A stretch of DNA of 64,000 bases from Gemmatimonadota bacterium (GTDB lineage: Bacteria; Gemmatimonadota; Gemmatimonadetes; Longimicrobiales; Gaopeijiaceae). The stretch is taken from assembly GCA_022823225.1 (NCBI GenBank), contig JAJDXM010000078.1, forward strand, positions 1 to 64,000, in the 5' to 3' direction. Below, in pieces: positions 9,101 to 17,782 of the stretch. The translations under genes were made by a program, and so were the position numbers. The notes under the pieces are model-generated. The model was not told where the DNA came from, searched no databases, and was given only the letters and a program-made list of their open reading frames with translations. The first letter of the stretch is position 1; each line of letters begins with the position of its first letter.

Positions 9101-9480
9101 AGGAGCGTGACATCGAGGTTGACGAAGCGGCCGAGGAGCAGTTCGAGCTCCTCGCGCGTCTGGTCCCCGAAGCCGATGCGCGTGACGGTCAGGGTGTAGG
9201 GGCCGCCGGGACGCAGGCTCCGCAGCGTGTAGCGCCCGTCGGCCGTGGTGAGGGCGGTGTTGGTCGCCCCGGTCCCGGTGTGCTCCAGGGTGACGAGTGC
9301 GGCCTCGACCGGCGCGCCGTCCTGGTCGAGGATGCGCCCCCGCAGCCCCGCGGTGGAGATGCCCTGGGCGGCGAGGGGGGCGGCGGTGGCGAGGGTCGCG
9401 GCAAGGGTGACGAGGAGGGGGGCGCGCCATCCGGGCCGCGCGGCGGGCGATGGGCTTTTCAGACGGAGGAATCGAGCCAT
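6169..9480 (-). CDS. TonB-dependent receptor with carboxypeptidase-regulatory domain (paralogue A)
   Basis: 1103 residues. Signal peptide about 1-39 ending PLAAQ; a carboxypeptidase-regulatory/Ig-like domain about 43-125 (GLRGRILDQDGAPVEAALV, then GRYTLRSLRPGGPYTLTVTR). A plug domain about 135-290 includes NVDGALNQDVFGLST and GGAMNAVTRSGTNEF. The remainder is alternating strands of an outer-membrane barrel. This is the SusC/OmpA-like receptor architecture that imports large ligands using TonB energy. AAGGAG lies 7 bases before the ATG. It follows paralogue B by 48 bases and is probably co-transcribed with it. The C-terminus ends in arginine rather than the usual aromatic residue. The ligand is unknown. 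Confidence 0.9.
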   Translation of the reverse strand: MARFLRLKSPSPAARPGWRAPLLVTLAATLATAAPLAAQGISTAGLRGRILDQDGAPVEAALVTLEHTGTGATNTALTTADGRYTLRSLRPGGPYTLTVTRIGFGDQTREELELLLGRFVNLDVTLLPEAVQIEGIEVEARRDIEFDPGRIGISTLVTAEIIEELPTLSRNFVDFAALSPLSRVSEEGVSVAGTNFRFNTLNVDGALNQDVFGLSTQNVAGGRAGGRAIPLDAVEQFQVLVAPFDVRQSGFTGGAMNAVTRSGTNEFETSAFGFYRNAAFVGELVVDDVATVPELSTVHGGFTVGGPIRRDRAHFFVAGEWERIQEPPNGFHVGESDPFRLSLVPDSVARLTSLLEGYGTSPGTASSLTLENTIFNLFARFDWEMGERHDAMLRYSFASADDDPDPNRLPGDLYEFSSSGSRVRSRSHSAVFQLFSTLSGRLSNEFAFNAQHLDDSETARSTTPQVEVRLDGKVDDFRVRRDVRSGAGYFAQDNGLEQLVVQMSNNLSYDAGRHSLLMGTSGTWFGFDRRYVPGGIGSYQFESMEDFEQNRPDRYEITLPLTEDGTNPRFGVAELSVYGQNEWAGSERFTLRGGLRLDLPLFVGRPERNEALHSVMGIDTSTLPGQVIAASLRGGFNWRPFEGTQLRAGAGVFTGRPTFAWLANAFQNNGTAVQTLVCRGDRAPGFDPGTPAPTECASDPSPDDHTPVITYFDPLFTFPQDLRTMVALDQRLPGGMVLSGSLLYNFALNQIFIENDNVLGEPAAGGPLEGFTDGFGFNVRQVFGTATPGSRRGLGTEELWEGGRRYEQFGPVLRVTNRGENFTYAATFEVRKDFGETLGLRAGYSLTRSADLQNLTSIDVTSNYASTPINLHPNTPVRQRSRFDRPHKVVASAHARILPHLGGTEISVLYVGQSGVPYSYVYRGDVNGDGFPGPRASSLSNDLLYVPDVPGRFPFAGFGTLAMWSTLYELEDCLQEQKNRILARNTCSTPWSNQVDLRVAQTVKVRGMSAELTLDLLNVLNLLDSSQGIVYAVNPVVQVFEVRRTAIPLTLPPEPGNPLIAHYVGAARRDRETGRVRAALPHAPEVPTSQWRAQFGVRLRAAR

Positions 9481-9528
9481 GCGCGCTCCTTCGTTGGGTG
9501 TGGGTGGTCGTCTCGGTCTACATTCCGG

Positions 9529-12500
9529 CTACCTCGCCAGCCTCAACCGGATCCCGAGCTGCGCCCGCCACTGCGACGTCGGCACCTCGGGCACATACGG
9601 CAGCGCCGCCTCGAGCGCACCGGTGAAGCGATCGCGCTGCAGTGCCCCGATGTAGCGGGCTTTCAGCACGGGTATCGACCTCAGGTTCGAGCTGGGCTCC
9701 GGGAACCGCCTGACCTCGAAGATCTGCACCACCGGATTGACCACGTGCACGATCCCCCACCCCGAGTGCAGCAGATTGAGGAGGTTGAGCAGATCCAGGG
9801 AGAGTTCCGCCGACAACCCGCCGGCCTCGACCGTCTGCGCAACCCGGAGGTCGATCCGGTTCGACCAGGGCGTGCGGCAGGTATTCCGTGCGAGGATCCG
9901 GATCACCTGCCTCTGAAGACACTCTTCGAGGTCGTAGAGGCTGTCCCACAGATCCCTGCTCACGGGGTCTCCGGGGAAACCGGTGACCCTGTCGGTGATG
10001 TAGATCAGGTCGTTGGGAAGGCTCGCGCTCCTCGCGCCCGGGAAGTCGTCCCCGTTCACGTCGCCCCTGTACACGTACGAGTAGGGCACACCCGACTGCC
10101 CCACGTAGAGGAGGCTGATCTCCGTCCCCCCGAACCGGGGCAGGATGCGGGCGTGCGCACTGGCCACCCACTTCTGCGGCCGGTCGAAGCGCGACGACTG
10201 CCGCACCGGGACGTTTGGATGCACGTTGACGGGAGTGGAGGCGAAGTTCGACGTGATGTCGATCGAAGTGAGGTTCTGCAGATCGGCCGACCGGGTCAGC
10301 GAGTATCCGACCCGCACCCCCAGCGTCTCGCCGAAGTCCTTCCTCAGTTCGAAGGTGGCGGCGTAGGTGAAGTTCTCGCCCTTGTTGGTGACCTTGAGCA
10401 CCGGACCGAAGCGGTCGGTTCGCCGGCCGCCCTCCCAGAGCACCTCGTTGCCCCTGAAGTGCCCCGGACTGGGTGTCCCGAACACCTGGCGGCGCGCGAA
10501 GCCGAAGCCGAGCGAATACCCGTCCTGCGCTTCGCCCACGATCCGGTTCCCCCTGAGGTTGACGTTCTCGATGAAGACCTGCTGGAGGGCGTAGTTGTAG
10601 ATGAGGCTCCCCGAGAGGACCAGCCCCCCGGGCAGCCGCTGATCCAGCGCGACCATCGTGCGCAAGTCCTGCGGGAACAGGAAATCGGGATCGAAGTAGT
10701 TGATGACCGTCGCCGACTGCGGGGGTCGAACTCGGCCAGCGCATACCGTGGGGGCCGGGCCGGTGGGATCGTAGGCCGGCGCCGAGCCGCCTCGGCACAC
10801 CAGGGTCCGTGCGGCGATTCCGTTGTTCTGGAAGGCGTTCGCGAGCCAGGCGAAGGCCGGACGGCCCGTAAACACCCCGGAGCCCGCCCGGATCTGCGTG
10901 CCGTCGAAGGGGCGCCAGTTGAGTCCGGCCCTGAGCGACAGCGTCGGGTTCCCGCCGGGGAGCCGGGAGGTGTCGATCTGCAGCGCGGAATCGAGCGCCG
11001 GGTTGGCGGCCGGACGCCCGAGGAATACCGGGAGGTCCACCCGGGCCCCCGCCCGCAGGGTCAGGCGCTCGCGGGCGGCGAACTCGTCCTGGACGTAGAT
11101 GGAGAATTCCTGCACCCCGAAGGCGGGATTCGAACCGTCGTCGGTCAGCGGGATCGTGATCTCGTAGCGGTCCGGCTCGTTCTGCGCCAGTTCCTCGAGG
11201 TTCTCGAACTGGTAGCTTCCGAACGCGCCCGGAACGTACCGGCGGTCGAACTCGAACCGGGTGCCCGATACTCCCAGCAGGAGCGAATGGCGCCCCGCGT
11301 CGTGGCTCAGGTTGTTGGCCACCTGGATCACCCGCTGCCGAAGTCCGTTGTCCTGGGCGAAATAGCCGGCGCCCGAGCGCACGTCGCGCCGAACGGCCAC
11401 GTCGTCGACCGTGCCGTCAAGGGTGACCTCGACCTGGGGCAGCGTACTGCTCGCCGTCTCGGAGTCGTCGAGGTGCTGGAGATTCAGCGCCAACTCGTTG
11501 GAAAACCCGGCCGGCAACGACGAAAACAGCTGAAAGACCGCCGAGTGGCTGCGCGCGTGGATCCTGCTGGCGCTCGAAGACAGTTCGTAGAGGTCGCCGG
11601 GCAGACGGTTGGGATCGGCGTCGTCGTCCGCCGAGGCGAGGCTGTAGCGCAGCATGGCGTCGTGCCGGTCTCCCATTTCCCAGTCTAAGCGCGCGAAAAG
11701 GTTGAAGATCGTGTTTTCCAGAGTGAAGGACTGGGCAGTGCCGGGGTCGGCGCCGAACCCCTGAAGGAGCGACTGCATGCGGGCCACCGAATCGGGGACC
11801 AGCGACAGCCGAAACGCCTCGGACTCTCCCACATGAAACCCGTTCGGCGGCTCGCGAACCCGCTCCCACTCGCCGGCCACGAAGAAGTGCGCGCGGTCGC
11901 GGAGGATGGGGCCGCCCGCCGTGAACCCGCCGTGCGCGGTGGAGAGCGTGGGTTCGGTGGCGACGTCGCCGATGACCAGGGGGCCTACCATGGCGTCGTT
12001 GCGGTAGAACCCGAAGGCGGAGGCCTCGAACCGGTTCGTCCCCGACTTCGTGACCGCGTTCATGGCACCGCCCGTGAATCCGGACTGGCGCACGTCGAAG
12101 GGGGCGACGAGCACCTGGAACTGCTCTACCGCCTCGAGCGGGATCACCCGTCCGCCCGCCCTGCCTCCCGCGATGTTGTCGGTCGAGAGCCCGAAGACAT
12201 CCTGGTTGAGCGCGCCGTCCACGTTGAGCGTATTGAAGCGGAAATTGGTGCCCGCGATCGAGACGCCCTCCTCCGACGTCCGCGAGAGCGGGGAGAGCGC
12301 GGCGAAGTCGACGAAATTGCGGGTCACCGTCGGCAGCTGCTCGATGAGGTCGGCGGTGACCAGGGTGGAGATCCCGATCCGGCCCGGGTCGAACTCGATG
12401 TCCTGCCGGGCCTCCACCTCGATGCCCTCGATCACGACGGCCTCGGGTAAGAGTGTGACGTCCAGGTTGACGAATCGGCCGAGGAGCAGCTCGATGTCCT

Positions 12501-12810
12501 CGCGGGTGTGGTCCCCGAGGCCGATGCGCGTGACGGTCATGGTGTAGGGGCCGCCGGGGCGCAGGCCGCGCAGCGAGTAGCGGCCGTCGGGCGTGGTGAC
12601 CGCCGTGTTGGTGGCGCCGGTTTCGGTGTGTTCCAGGGTGACGAGCGCGGCCTCGACCGGGTCCCCCGCCTGATCGACCACGCGGCCGCGCAGCCCGGCG
12701 GTGGAGATGCCCTGGGCGGCGAGCGGGGCGGGCGCAGCGATGGCGGCCAGACCGGCGAAGCTGATGGCCAGAGTGGCCAGACGTGCCAGGGGTGGAGCGA
12801 ACGGATTCAA
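9529..12810 (-). CDS. TonB-dependent receptor with carboxypeptidase-regulatory domain (paralogue B)
   Basis: 1093 residues from a TTG at 12810 that has AAGGAG 6 bases upstream; a frame to 12891 exists but lacks a better site. The signal peptide ends APLAAQ. The architecture matches the downstream gene and the two align with few gaps throughout, including the same QGISTAGLRGR start of the mature protein, LNQDVFGLST plug motif and PEVPTSQWRAQ C-terminal strand. They are therefore tandem duplicates. First gene of the pair, with a candidate promoter at 12879-12907. The duplication suggests related but distinct ligands, possibly linked to the propeller lipoproteins just upstream. Confidence 0.9.
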   Translation of the reverse strand: MNPFAPPLARLATLAISFAGLAAIAAPAPLAAQGISTAGLRGRVVDQAGDPVEAALVTLEHTETGATNTAVTTPDGRYSLRGLRPGGPYTMTVTRIGLGDHTREDIELLLGRFVNLDVTLLPEAVVIEGIEVEARQDIEFDPGRIGISTLVTADLIEQLPTVTRNFVDFAALSPLSRTSEEGVSIAGTNFRFNTLNVDGALNQDVFGLSTDNIAGGRAGGRVIPLEAVEQFQVLVAPFDVRQSGFTGGAMNAVTKSGTNRFEASAFGFYRNDAMVGPLVIGDVATEPTLSTAHGGFTAGGPILRDRAHFFVAGEWERVREPPNGFHVGESEAFRLSLVPDSVARMQSLLQGFGADPGTAQSFTLENTIFNLFARLDWEMGDRHDAMLRYSLASADDDADPNRLPGDLYELSSSASRIHARSHSAVFQLFSSLPAGFSNELALNLQHLDDSETASSTLPQVEVTLDGTVDDVAVRRDVRSGAGYFAQDNGLRQRVIQVANNLSHDAGRHSLLLGVSGTRFEFDRRYVPGAFGSYQFENLEELAQNEPDRYEITIPLTDDGSNPAFGVQEFSIYVQDEFAARERLTLRAGARVDLPVFLGRPAANPALDSALQIDTSRLPGGNPTLSLRAGLNWRPFDGTQIRAGSGVFTGRPAFAWLANAFQNNGIAARTLVCRGGSAPAYDPTGPAPTVCAGRVRPPQSATVINYFDPDFLFPQDLRTMVALDQRLPGGLVLSGSLIYNYALQQVFIENVNLRGNRIVGEAQDGYSLGFGFARRQVFGTPSPGHFRGNEVLWEGGRRTDRFGPVLKVTNKGENFTYAATFELRKDFGETLGVRVGYSLTRSADLQNLTSIDITSNFASTPVNVHPNVPVRQSSRFDRPQKWVASAHARILPRFGGTEISLLYVGQSGVPYSYVYRGDVNGDDFPGARSASLPNDLIYITDRVTGFPGDPVSRDLWDSLYDLEECLQRQVIRILARNTCRTPWSNRIDLRVAQTVEAGGLSAELSLDLLNLLNLLHSGWGIVHVVNPVVQIFEVRRFPEPSSNLRSIPVLKARYIGALQRDRFTGALEAALPYVPEVPTSQWRAQLGIRLRLAR

Positions 12811-12878
12811 ATCGCACTCCTTCACCCGCCTCGATGATCGCAATGGGCATCCAGGCTGTTGCCCTTGCCAGCGCCGGG

Positions 12879-12907
12879 ATGATCCGGGCATGGCCTACCC
12901 TTGTCAA
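12879..12907 (-). promoter_or_regulatory. Candidate sigma-70-type promoter for the TonB receptor pair
   Basis: Reading the minus strand, TTGACA (12907-12902) is followed after 17 bases by GATCAT (12884-12879), about 69 bases before the TTG start. The -35 hexamer is perfect; the -10 matches four of six positions. Confidence 0.45.
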
Positions 12908-12928
12908 TACGCCAGCGACAACGCGCGC

Positions 12929-14308
12929 TTACGGCACGCCCCTGCGAATCCGGTACCCCTCCACCCGCTCGACGCCCATTTCGTCACGCCGGACCGCCAG
13001 CAGGAATTCCCGGTCGATCCAGCAGGGACCCAGGAACCGGTGACAGAGCATCAGGTCCGGCAGCGCCGGGATCACACCCAGCCAGCGCCCTTGCGGATCG
13101 AAGATGCTCCACTGGTCCGGCGCTCCCGCTTCCGACGCCGACCACTCCCGGACCCACAGATGGCCCTGGGCATCCACGACCAGGCCGGCCACCGGCGGAA
13201 ACGCGTCCCTCAGCGGCATTCCGGCAAAGAACCGCTCCGCGGACATGCCGAGTTCGTCTTCCAGATCCCCCCACGGGCTCCAGAACGCGACGAAGGCCGA
13301 CTTCCACGCCTCCTGCGCCGCTTCGGTGACCCGCAGCGGATCGCCCGTGCGGCGGATGATCCGGATCAGGTTCCCGTCCAGGGAGAACTGGTGGATCTCG
13401 TCCCTGTCACCGTTGCTGATGTAGACCGAGGGCGGATCGCCTCCGGCCGCCAGGTAGGAGTCGAGCATGAGGGTGGGCAGGCCGGGCATGCCGCCGGGGT
13501 CCTGCGGTACCCAGACCTCGAGCCCCTCCCACGACCCGAGAGAACGCGCGGGGTAGTTGTCGTCGATCCTGACGAACTCGCCCGGTGGCCCGCGCACAAA
13601 GCTCTCCGCCGGAGTCTCCGACGGGAATGGATTTCCCGCCACGACGACCAGAGAGCCGTCGGGCAGCGGGAACATCGTCGATTCGGCATTCGAACCGGGG
13701 ATCTCGTCCATCATTCGCGCAAGGTCGATCGATCGTTCGGCCAGCAACACTCCATCCGTGTCGAAGTAGCTGGCCGGGGCGAACCAGTAGTCCCACACGA
13801 CCAGGGTATCCGGGGCCAGGTACTGCAGGAGTTGAGGGCGGTCGAACTCGCCGGGTCCTTCGCCGGGACCGCCGATGACCCTGGACAGCTCGCCCGACGG
13901 CTCGAACAGGTAGAGCTGGTGGTTCCCCTGGGAGAGAACGGCCACCCTTCCGTCCTCCAGGCGGGCGATCCCCACGACCCGCCAGATCAGTTCCGCCGAG
14001 TCGCGGGCCGCCGCCGTGCCCGCGCCACCCGGGGCCGCTTCGCCGCCGCCGGCACCGCCGCCCCCGTCCCGGCCTCCGCCCAGCACGATCTCGGGCTCCT
14101 CATCGATCGTCCAGAACTGCCCGGGCGGATACTCCGGCGCGTGGTTCTCCACGATCTCGATCCCGGCGGAATCCCACACGGTGACCGGGCTTTTGCCCGT
14201 GCTCGAACGCGCGTCCGGCGGTGCCCCGTCGCATCCCGCCGTTGCCGCCAGGGCCAATGCGGCGCAGGACAACACGGATCCGACGCGCACACACGAGCGA
14301 AATGTCAT
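12929..14308 (-). CDS. 6-bladed beta-propeller lipoprotein (paralogue 1)
   Basis: 459 residues from the ATG at 14308. An N-terminal lipoprotein signal ends at AATAGC. Propeller blades carry the family signature GPGEGPGEFDRPQ, plus GRVAVLSQGNHQLYLFEPSG and HLWVREWSASEAG. Such PF17170-type proteins bind ligands or partners at the cell surface; none is assigned an enzyme activity here. A perfect palindrome ACATTATGTAATGT sits 4 bases before the start and overlaps a candidate -10, with no Shine-Dalgarno, which suggests a leaderless and repressible transcript. The first half is nearly identical to paralogue 2 (see repeats) while the centre diverges. Confidence 0.85.
   Translation of the reverse strand: MTFRSCVRVGSVLSCAALALAATAGCDGAPPDARSSTGKSPVTVWDSAGIEIVENHAPEYPPGQFWTIDEEPEIVLGGGRDGGGGAGGGEAAPGGAGTAAARDSAELIWRVVGIARLEDGRVAVLSQGNHQLYLFEPSGELSRVIGGPGEGPGEFDRPQLLQYLAPDTLVVWDYWFAPASYFDTDGVLLAERSIDLARMMDEIPGSNAESTMFPLPDGSLVVVAGNPFPSETPAESFVRGPPGEFVRIDDNYPARSLGSWEGLEVWVPQDPGGMPGLPTLMLDSYLAAGGDPPSVYISNGDRDEIHQFSLDGNLIRIIRRTGDPLRVTEAAQEAWKSAFVAFWSPWGDLEDELGMSAERFFAGMPLRDAFPPVAGLVVDAQGHLWVREWSASEAGAPDQWSIFDPQGRWLGVIPALPDLMLCHRFLGPCWIDREFLLAVRRDEMGVERVEGYRIRRGVP
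13758..14190. repeat. Long direct repeat, copy 1 of 2
   Basis: This 433-base stretch aligns without gaps to 15214-15646 (constant offset of 1456) with scattered single-base changes. It encodes the N-terminal halves of the two propeller lipoproteins. Confidence 0.85.
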
Positions 14309-14340
14309 GATAACATTACATAATGTCGTGTCCACTTTAC
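14309..14340 (-). promoter_or_regulatory. Palindromic operator over propeller-1 promoter
   Basis: ACATTA-CA-TAATGT at 14313-14326 is a perfect 6+2+6 palindrome, extended to TAATGTCGT (14321-14329). The same nine bases occur at 17812-17820 in front of the BlaI-type repressor gene. A TATGTA -10 candidate (14322-14317) lies inside the palindrome. BlaI/MecI/CopY repressors bind ACA/TGT-type palindromes, so this is a plausible target. Confidence 0.55.
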
Positions 14341-14384
14341 AATCCTCCGATTCGCATGGCATCGCACCCGGTTCCGCCAACCCC

Positions 14385-15758
14385 TCACGGCCCCCCGTCA
14401 CCCCTGCGAATCCGGTACCCCTCTACCCGCTCGATGCCGAGTCCGTCGTTTCCGACGGCAAGCAGGAAATCACGGTCCACCCAGCAGGGGCTTACGCGCT
14501 GGTGGCAAAGCAACAGATCCGGAACGCCGTGAACGACTCCCAGCCACCGCCCATCCGGGCTGAAGACGCTCCACTGGTCGGGCATCCCCGGTTCGGCAGC
14601 CGACCATTCGCGGACCCACAGGTTCCCATCCGTGTCGACCACCAGGCCCGCCACCGGCGGATAGGCTTCCCGGCGTGGCATCCCGCGGCTGAAATCCTCC
14701 CAGCTCATTCCGAATACGCCCTGCATGTCTTCGTGGAACGTCTCCAGCGTCTCCAGCCATACGTCATGGCCCCTGTCCGAGACCGGCACCGGCCCCGCCG
14801 TGCGGCGGATGATCCTCACCAGGCTGCCGTCGTGCGAGAACTGCTGGATGTCGTTCCGTTCCCCGTCGCCGATGTAGACCGAAGGCGGATCGCCCCCCGT
14901 TGCGATGTGCAGGTCGACGAGGGTGTTGATGAGAAACGCGTCGTTCCTGCCGGCGGTGGTCTGGGGGATCCACAATTGCCAAACCGCCCAGGGCCCGAGG
15001 GGGTGCGCCGTGTACGTGCCGTCGACCAGTGCGAGATCCACCGGGGGTCTGTAGAAGGCGCCCGGCGGCGGGGGAGACGCCGACTGCTCCCCTCCCCAGA
15101 CCACGAACGACCCGTTCGCAAGCGGAATCACCTGCGATTCGGCGGTCGCCCCCGGGACGCGCGCCATCACGGTCAGGAGATCGATCGTCCGTTCCCTCAG
15201 GAGCGTGCCGCCGGTGTCGAAGTAGCTGGCCGGGGCGAACCAGTAGTCCCACACCACGAGGGTATCGGGGGCCAGGTACTGCAGGTGTTGGGGACGGTCG
15301 AACTCGCCGGGTCCTTCGCCGCGACCGCCGATGACCCTGGACAGCTCGCCCGACGGCTCGAACAGGTAGAGCTGGTGGTTCCCCTGGGAGAGAACCGCCA
15401 CCCTTCCGTCCTGCAGGCGAGCGATCCCCACGACCCGCCAGATCAGTTCCGCCGAGTCGCGGGCCGCCACCGCGCCCGCGCCACCCGGAGCCGCTTCGCC
15501 ACCGCCCGCACCCCCGCCCCCGTCCTGGCCCCCGCCCAGCACGAACTCGGGCTCCGGATCCAGGGTCCAGAACTGCCCGGGCGGATACTCCGGCGCGTGG
15601 TTCTCCACGATCTCGATCCCGGCGGAATCCCACACGGTGACCGGGCCGCCGGCGACCTCCGAGTCTATGCGCGGCGAGCGGTCGCACGCGGCGGTGCAAG
15701 CCACGACCAGCGCCGCGGCGCCGGCCACGAAACAGGCGGGGCTACTCCGCCGCCGCAT
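14385..15758 (-). CDS. 6-bladed beta-propeller lipoprotein (paralogue 2)
   Basis: 457 residues. Lipoprotein-type signal (AALVVACTAAC), then the same blade motifs as paralogue 1, including GRGEGPGEFDRPQHLQYLAP and NLWVREWSAAEPG. The ATG at 15758 lies 17 bases inside the end of the M56 protease gene, so it is translationally coupled to that gene and belongs to the blaI-blaR1-like operon. After about residue 185 it departs from paralogue 1, with different blade loops (GEQSASPPPPGAFYRPP), and becomes similar again in the last 90 residues. This suggests the two proteins share a scaffold but recognise different partners. Confidence 0.85.
   Translation of the reverse strand: MRRRSSPACFVAGAAALVVACTAACDRSPRIDSEVAGGPVTVWDSAGIEIVENHAPEYPPGQFWTLDPEPEFVLGGGQDGGGGAGGGEAAPGGAGAVAARDSAELIWRVVGIARLQDGRVAVLSQGNHQLYLFEPSGELSRVIGGRGEGPGEFDRPQHLQYLAPDTLVVWDYWFAPASYFDTGGTLLRERTIDLLTVMARVPGATAESQVIPLANGSFVVWGGEQSASPPPPGAFYRPPVDLALVDGTYTAHPLGPWAVWQLWIPQTTAGRNDAFLINTLVDLHIATGGDPPSVYIGDGERNDIQQFSHDGSLVRIIRRTAGPVPVSDRGHDVWLETLETFHEDMQGVFGMSWEDFSRGMPRREAYPPVAGLVVDTDGNLWVREWSAAEPGMPDQWSVFSPDGRWLGVVHGVPDLLLCHQRVSPCWVDRDFLLAVGNDGLGIERVEGYRIRRGDGGP
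15214..15646. repeat. Long direct repeat, copy 2 of 2
   Basis: Partner of 13758-14190, ungapped. Identity stops sharply at the 5' side of this interval (13757/15213), inside the coding sequences, as expected of gene conversion or a recent partial duplication. Confidence 0.85.
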
Positions 15759-17304
15759 GGGGCCGGATGTCCTTCGGCGGCGATGCGGACGGATATTCCC
15801 GAATCACAGAGTCGCGCGGCAGAAGATTCCTGCCGGCCGCATCGAGCAACATCCGTAGTTCCCTGGCTCCGATGAGGGCAGCATACTCCCGATTCCCATT
15901 CTCCCTCTCCCGGAGTTCCCGACGCAGCGCCTCGGTGCGTCTGCCGGCCTCCTCGTCGGAGATCCGTTCATTCTCCAGCTCCACGTTGACCGAAAGCACT
16001 CTCACGAAACCGTAAACGAACTGGTTGAGCGCCTCTTCCTCGCTGAGCGTGCGGGATTCCACCCGGGAGATCAGGTGGTCGACCAAGTCCTCCGTGACTG
16101 CGGCGAACTGCGCGGCGGTTCCCTCGTTCAGGGCGCCCGCTTCGACCGCCGCACCCAGTTCCCCCCTCATCTCCGCGAAGCTCTCCTGGAAATAGGCGCC
16201 CAGCGACCCGTGTTCGGCCCTGATCGCATCCAGATCGATCTCCGCCAGCATCTGATCCGCCAACTCCGCCATTTCGGCGTTCAGAAAGTCCTCGTCGGAC
16301 CAGGCCAGGGGCGTGGGCGGTGCCTCGTCGGCATCGGCGGCGGGGACGGCGCGTTCCGGCCCGTCCGCCGACCCGCAGTAGAGCGTGCCGAAGGGCAGCA
16401 CGCAGACGACGGCAATCCAGGTCGCGACGCGCAGCCAGCGCGGGGCGGGGGCGGCCGTCTTCGGTGTCATGATCATTTCAAGCCTCCTTCTCAGTGTTCG
16501 GGGATCGCTGCCGCGGTCGGCGGCGCTGGCGAAGGCGGGGGCGCGGACGGTCCTGGCCTGCGACATCAGCTCGATGGCGCGCAGCAGCGACCTGGCGTAG
16601 ATCCGGGGACCGGACTTCAGCGCGGCCACTCCCAGCGCGTCGCAGCACCATTCCTCGGCGGCGCGGAGCTGGCGGCGGGCCCACCAGGCGACCGGATTCC
16701 ACCAGAAGACCGAGCAGGCCAGCCATTCCAGCCACCGCACCAGGTAGTCCCGGCGGCGCGCGTGGGCGAGTTCGTGGGCGAGGACGGCGCGCAGTTCGTC
16801 ACAGTCGAGCGCGTCGATAAGGAACCGGGGGACCAGAATCCGCACCTTCCCGCCCGTCCACCACACCATGGGAGAGACGCGCGCGCTCGTGGTGTGGACT
16901 TCGGGTATGCGGGTCATGCCGAGGTTGTGGCCGATCTCGGCCGCCTGCCGCTGGAGGTCCGGTGGCGCCACCCACGCCGCCTGCCTGAGCGAGCGCTGGA
17001 AGCGCAGGGCGCGCAGCAGCGTCCAGCCCAGGAGCGCCGCCGTGCCGCCCATCCACAGGAGCACGAGCAGGGCGCCGACCCCGCCGGGCGACATCCCCGA
17101 CGCGCCGGCGACCCCGCTTCCCACCGCCGGGAAGACCGGAAGGGCAACGACCGCCGGGGCCAGCAGCGCGATCAGCACCAGCAGCCAGAGCGGGTAGGAG
17201 ACCGCGCACCGTCCGACGCGCCGGTGTACAACCCAGACGCCGCAGGCGAGGACGATCGAGAAGATCAGCTTGGTGCCGCCGATCTGCAGAAGAAGGCTGG
17301 TCAT
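15742..17304 (-). CDS. BlaR1/MecR1-like M56 membrane zinc protease with lipoprotein-like C-terminal module
   Basis: 520 residues. About four N-terminal membrane segments, then the M56 metallopeptidase site HELAHARRRDYLVRWLEW (HExxH near residue 178) with WWNPVAWWARRQLRAAEEWCCD downstream, as in BlaR1. Instead of a penicillin-binding sensor domain the protein has another hydrophobic segment (PRWLRVATWIAVVCVLPFG) followed by a charged helical region of about 190 residues. That segment closely resembles the start of the small lipoprotein at 17952-18314. The expected role is to sense a signal and cleave the BlaI-type repressor encoded 84 bases upstream. It overlaps the propeller-2 gene. Confidence 0.85.
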   Translation of the reverse strand: MTSLLLQIGGTKLIFSIVLACGVWVVHRRVGRCAVSYPLWLLVLIALLAPAVVALPVFPAVGSGVAGASGMSPGGVGALLVLLWMGGTAALLGWTLLRALRFQRSLRQAAWVAPPDLQRQAAEIGHNLGMTRIPEVHTTSARVSPMVWWTGGKVRILVPRFLIDALDCDELRAVLAHELAHARRRDYLVRWLEWLACSVFWWNPVAWWARRQLRAAEEWCCDALGVAALKSGPRIYARSLLRAIELMSQARTVRAPAFASAADRGSDPRTLRRRLEMIMTPKTAAPAPRWLRVATWIAVVCVLPFGTLYCGSADGPERAVPAADADEAPPTPLAWSDEDFLNAEMAELADQMLAEIDLDAIRAEHGSLGAYFQESFAEMRGELGAAVEAGALNEGTAAQFAAVTEDLVDHLISRVESRTLSEEEALNQFVYGFVRVLSVNVELENERISDEEAGRRTEALRRELRERENGNREYAALIGARELRMLLDAAGRNLLPRDSVIREYPSASPPKDIRPHAAAE

Positions 17305-17388
17305 GCTCGACCTCCGGGAAGGGTGTTGAGCCGGGAAAGGGTGATGTGGCCGCGGGCCTGGACCATCCGGTTGGTCAGCCAGGTCATG

Positions 17389-17754
17389 CTATTCGTCCAG
17401 AAAGGCGCGGAGTCTCGCGATTTCGGCGCCGGACAGCCGGTCGTCCTCCACGAGCCGGGTGATGATCGGCACCAGCGACCCCTCGGTGAGCCGGTTCGCC
17501 AGCGCCTCGAGCTGATTCCCCGCGTACGTCTCCTTCGACAGGGTGGGGGAGAAGAGGTTCACCCCCAGGTCGCGGTCGCGGACCACGTATCCCTTGTCCT
17601 CGAGCCGCTTCAGCAGCCGCTGCACCGTGCCGTGCTGCGGCCGGGAATCATCCGGGTAGAGTGCCTCCTGGATCAGGCGTGCCGGCAACCGGCCCCTCCG
17701 CCACAGCAACTCCATCACCGCCAGCTCCGAATTGGGCAGGGCAGGCATCGTCAC
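17389..17754 (-). CDS. BlaI/MecI/CopY-family transcriptional repressor
   Basis: 121 residues. A winged helix: ELAVMELLWRRGRLPARLIQEAL, then GTVQRLLKRLEDKGYVVRDR, the recognition helix and wing typical of BlaI. The C-terminal part should dimerise. The GTG at 17754 is preferred because AAGGAG is 8 bases upstream; an ATG two codons later is also in frame. It is expected to repress its own operon until the M56 protease inactivates it. The intergenic region just upstream contains matching palindromic sites. Confidence 0.9.
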   Translation of the reverse strand: MTMPALPNSELAVMELLWRRGRLPARLIQEALYPDDSRPQHGTVQRLLKRLEDKGYVVRDRDLGVNLFSPTLSKETYAGNQLEALANRLTEGSLVPIITRLVEDDRLSGAEIARLRAFLDE

Positions 17755-17782
17755 GGATCACGCTCCTTCGTTCCCGCGGGTG

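Noticed and set aside
9280-11688. 802-residue plus-strand open frame
   Set aside because: Antisense shadow of the TonB receptor pair; arginine/histidine-rich with no fold-like pattern.
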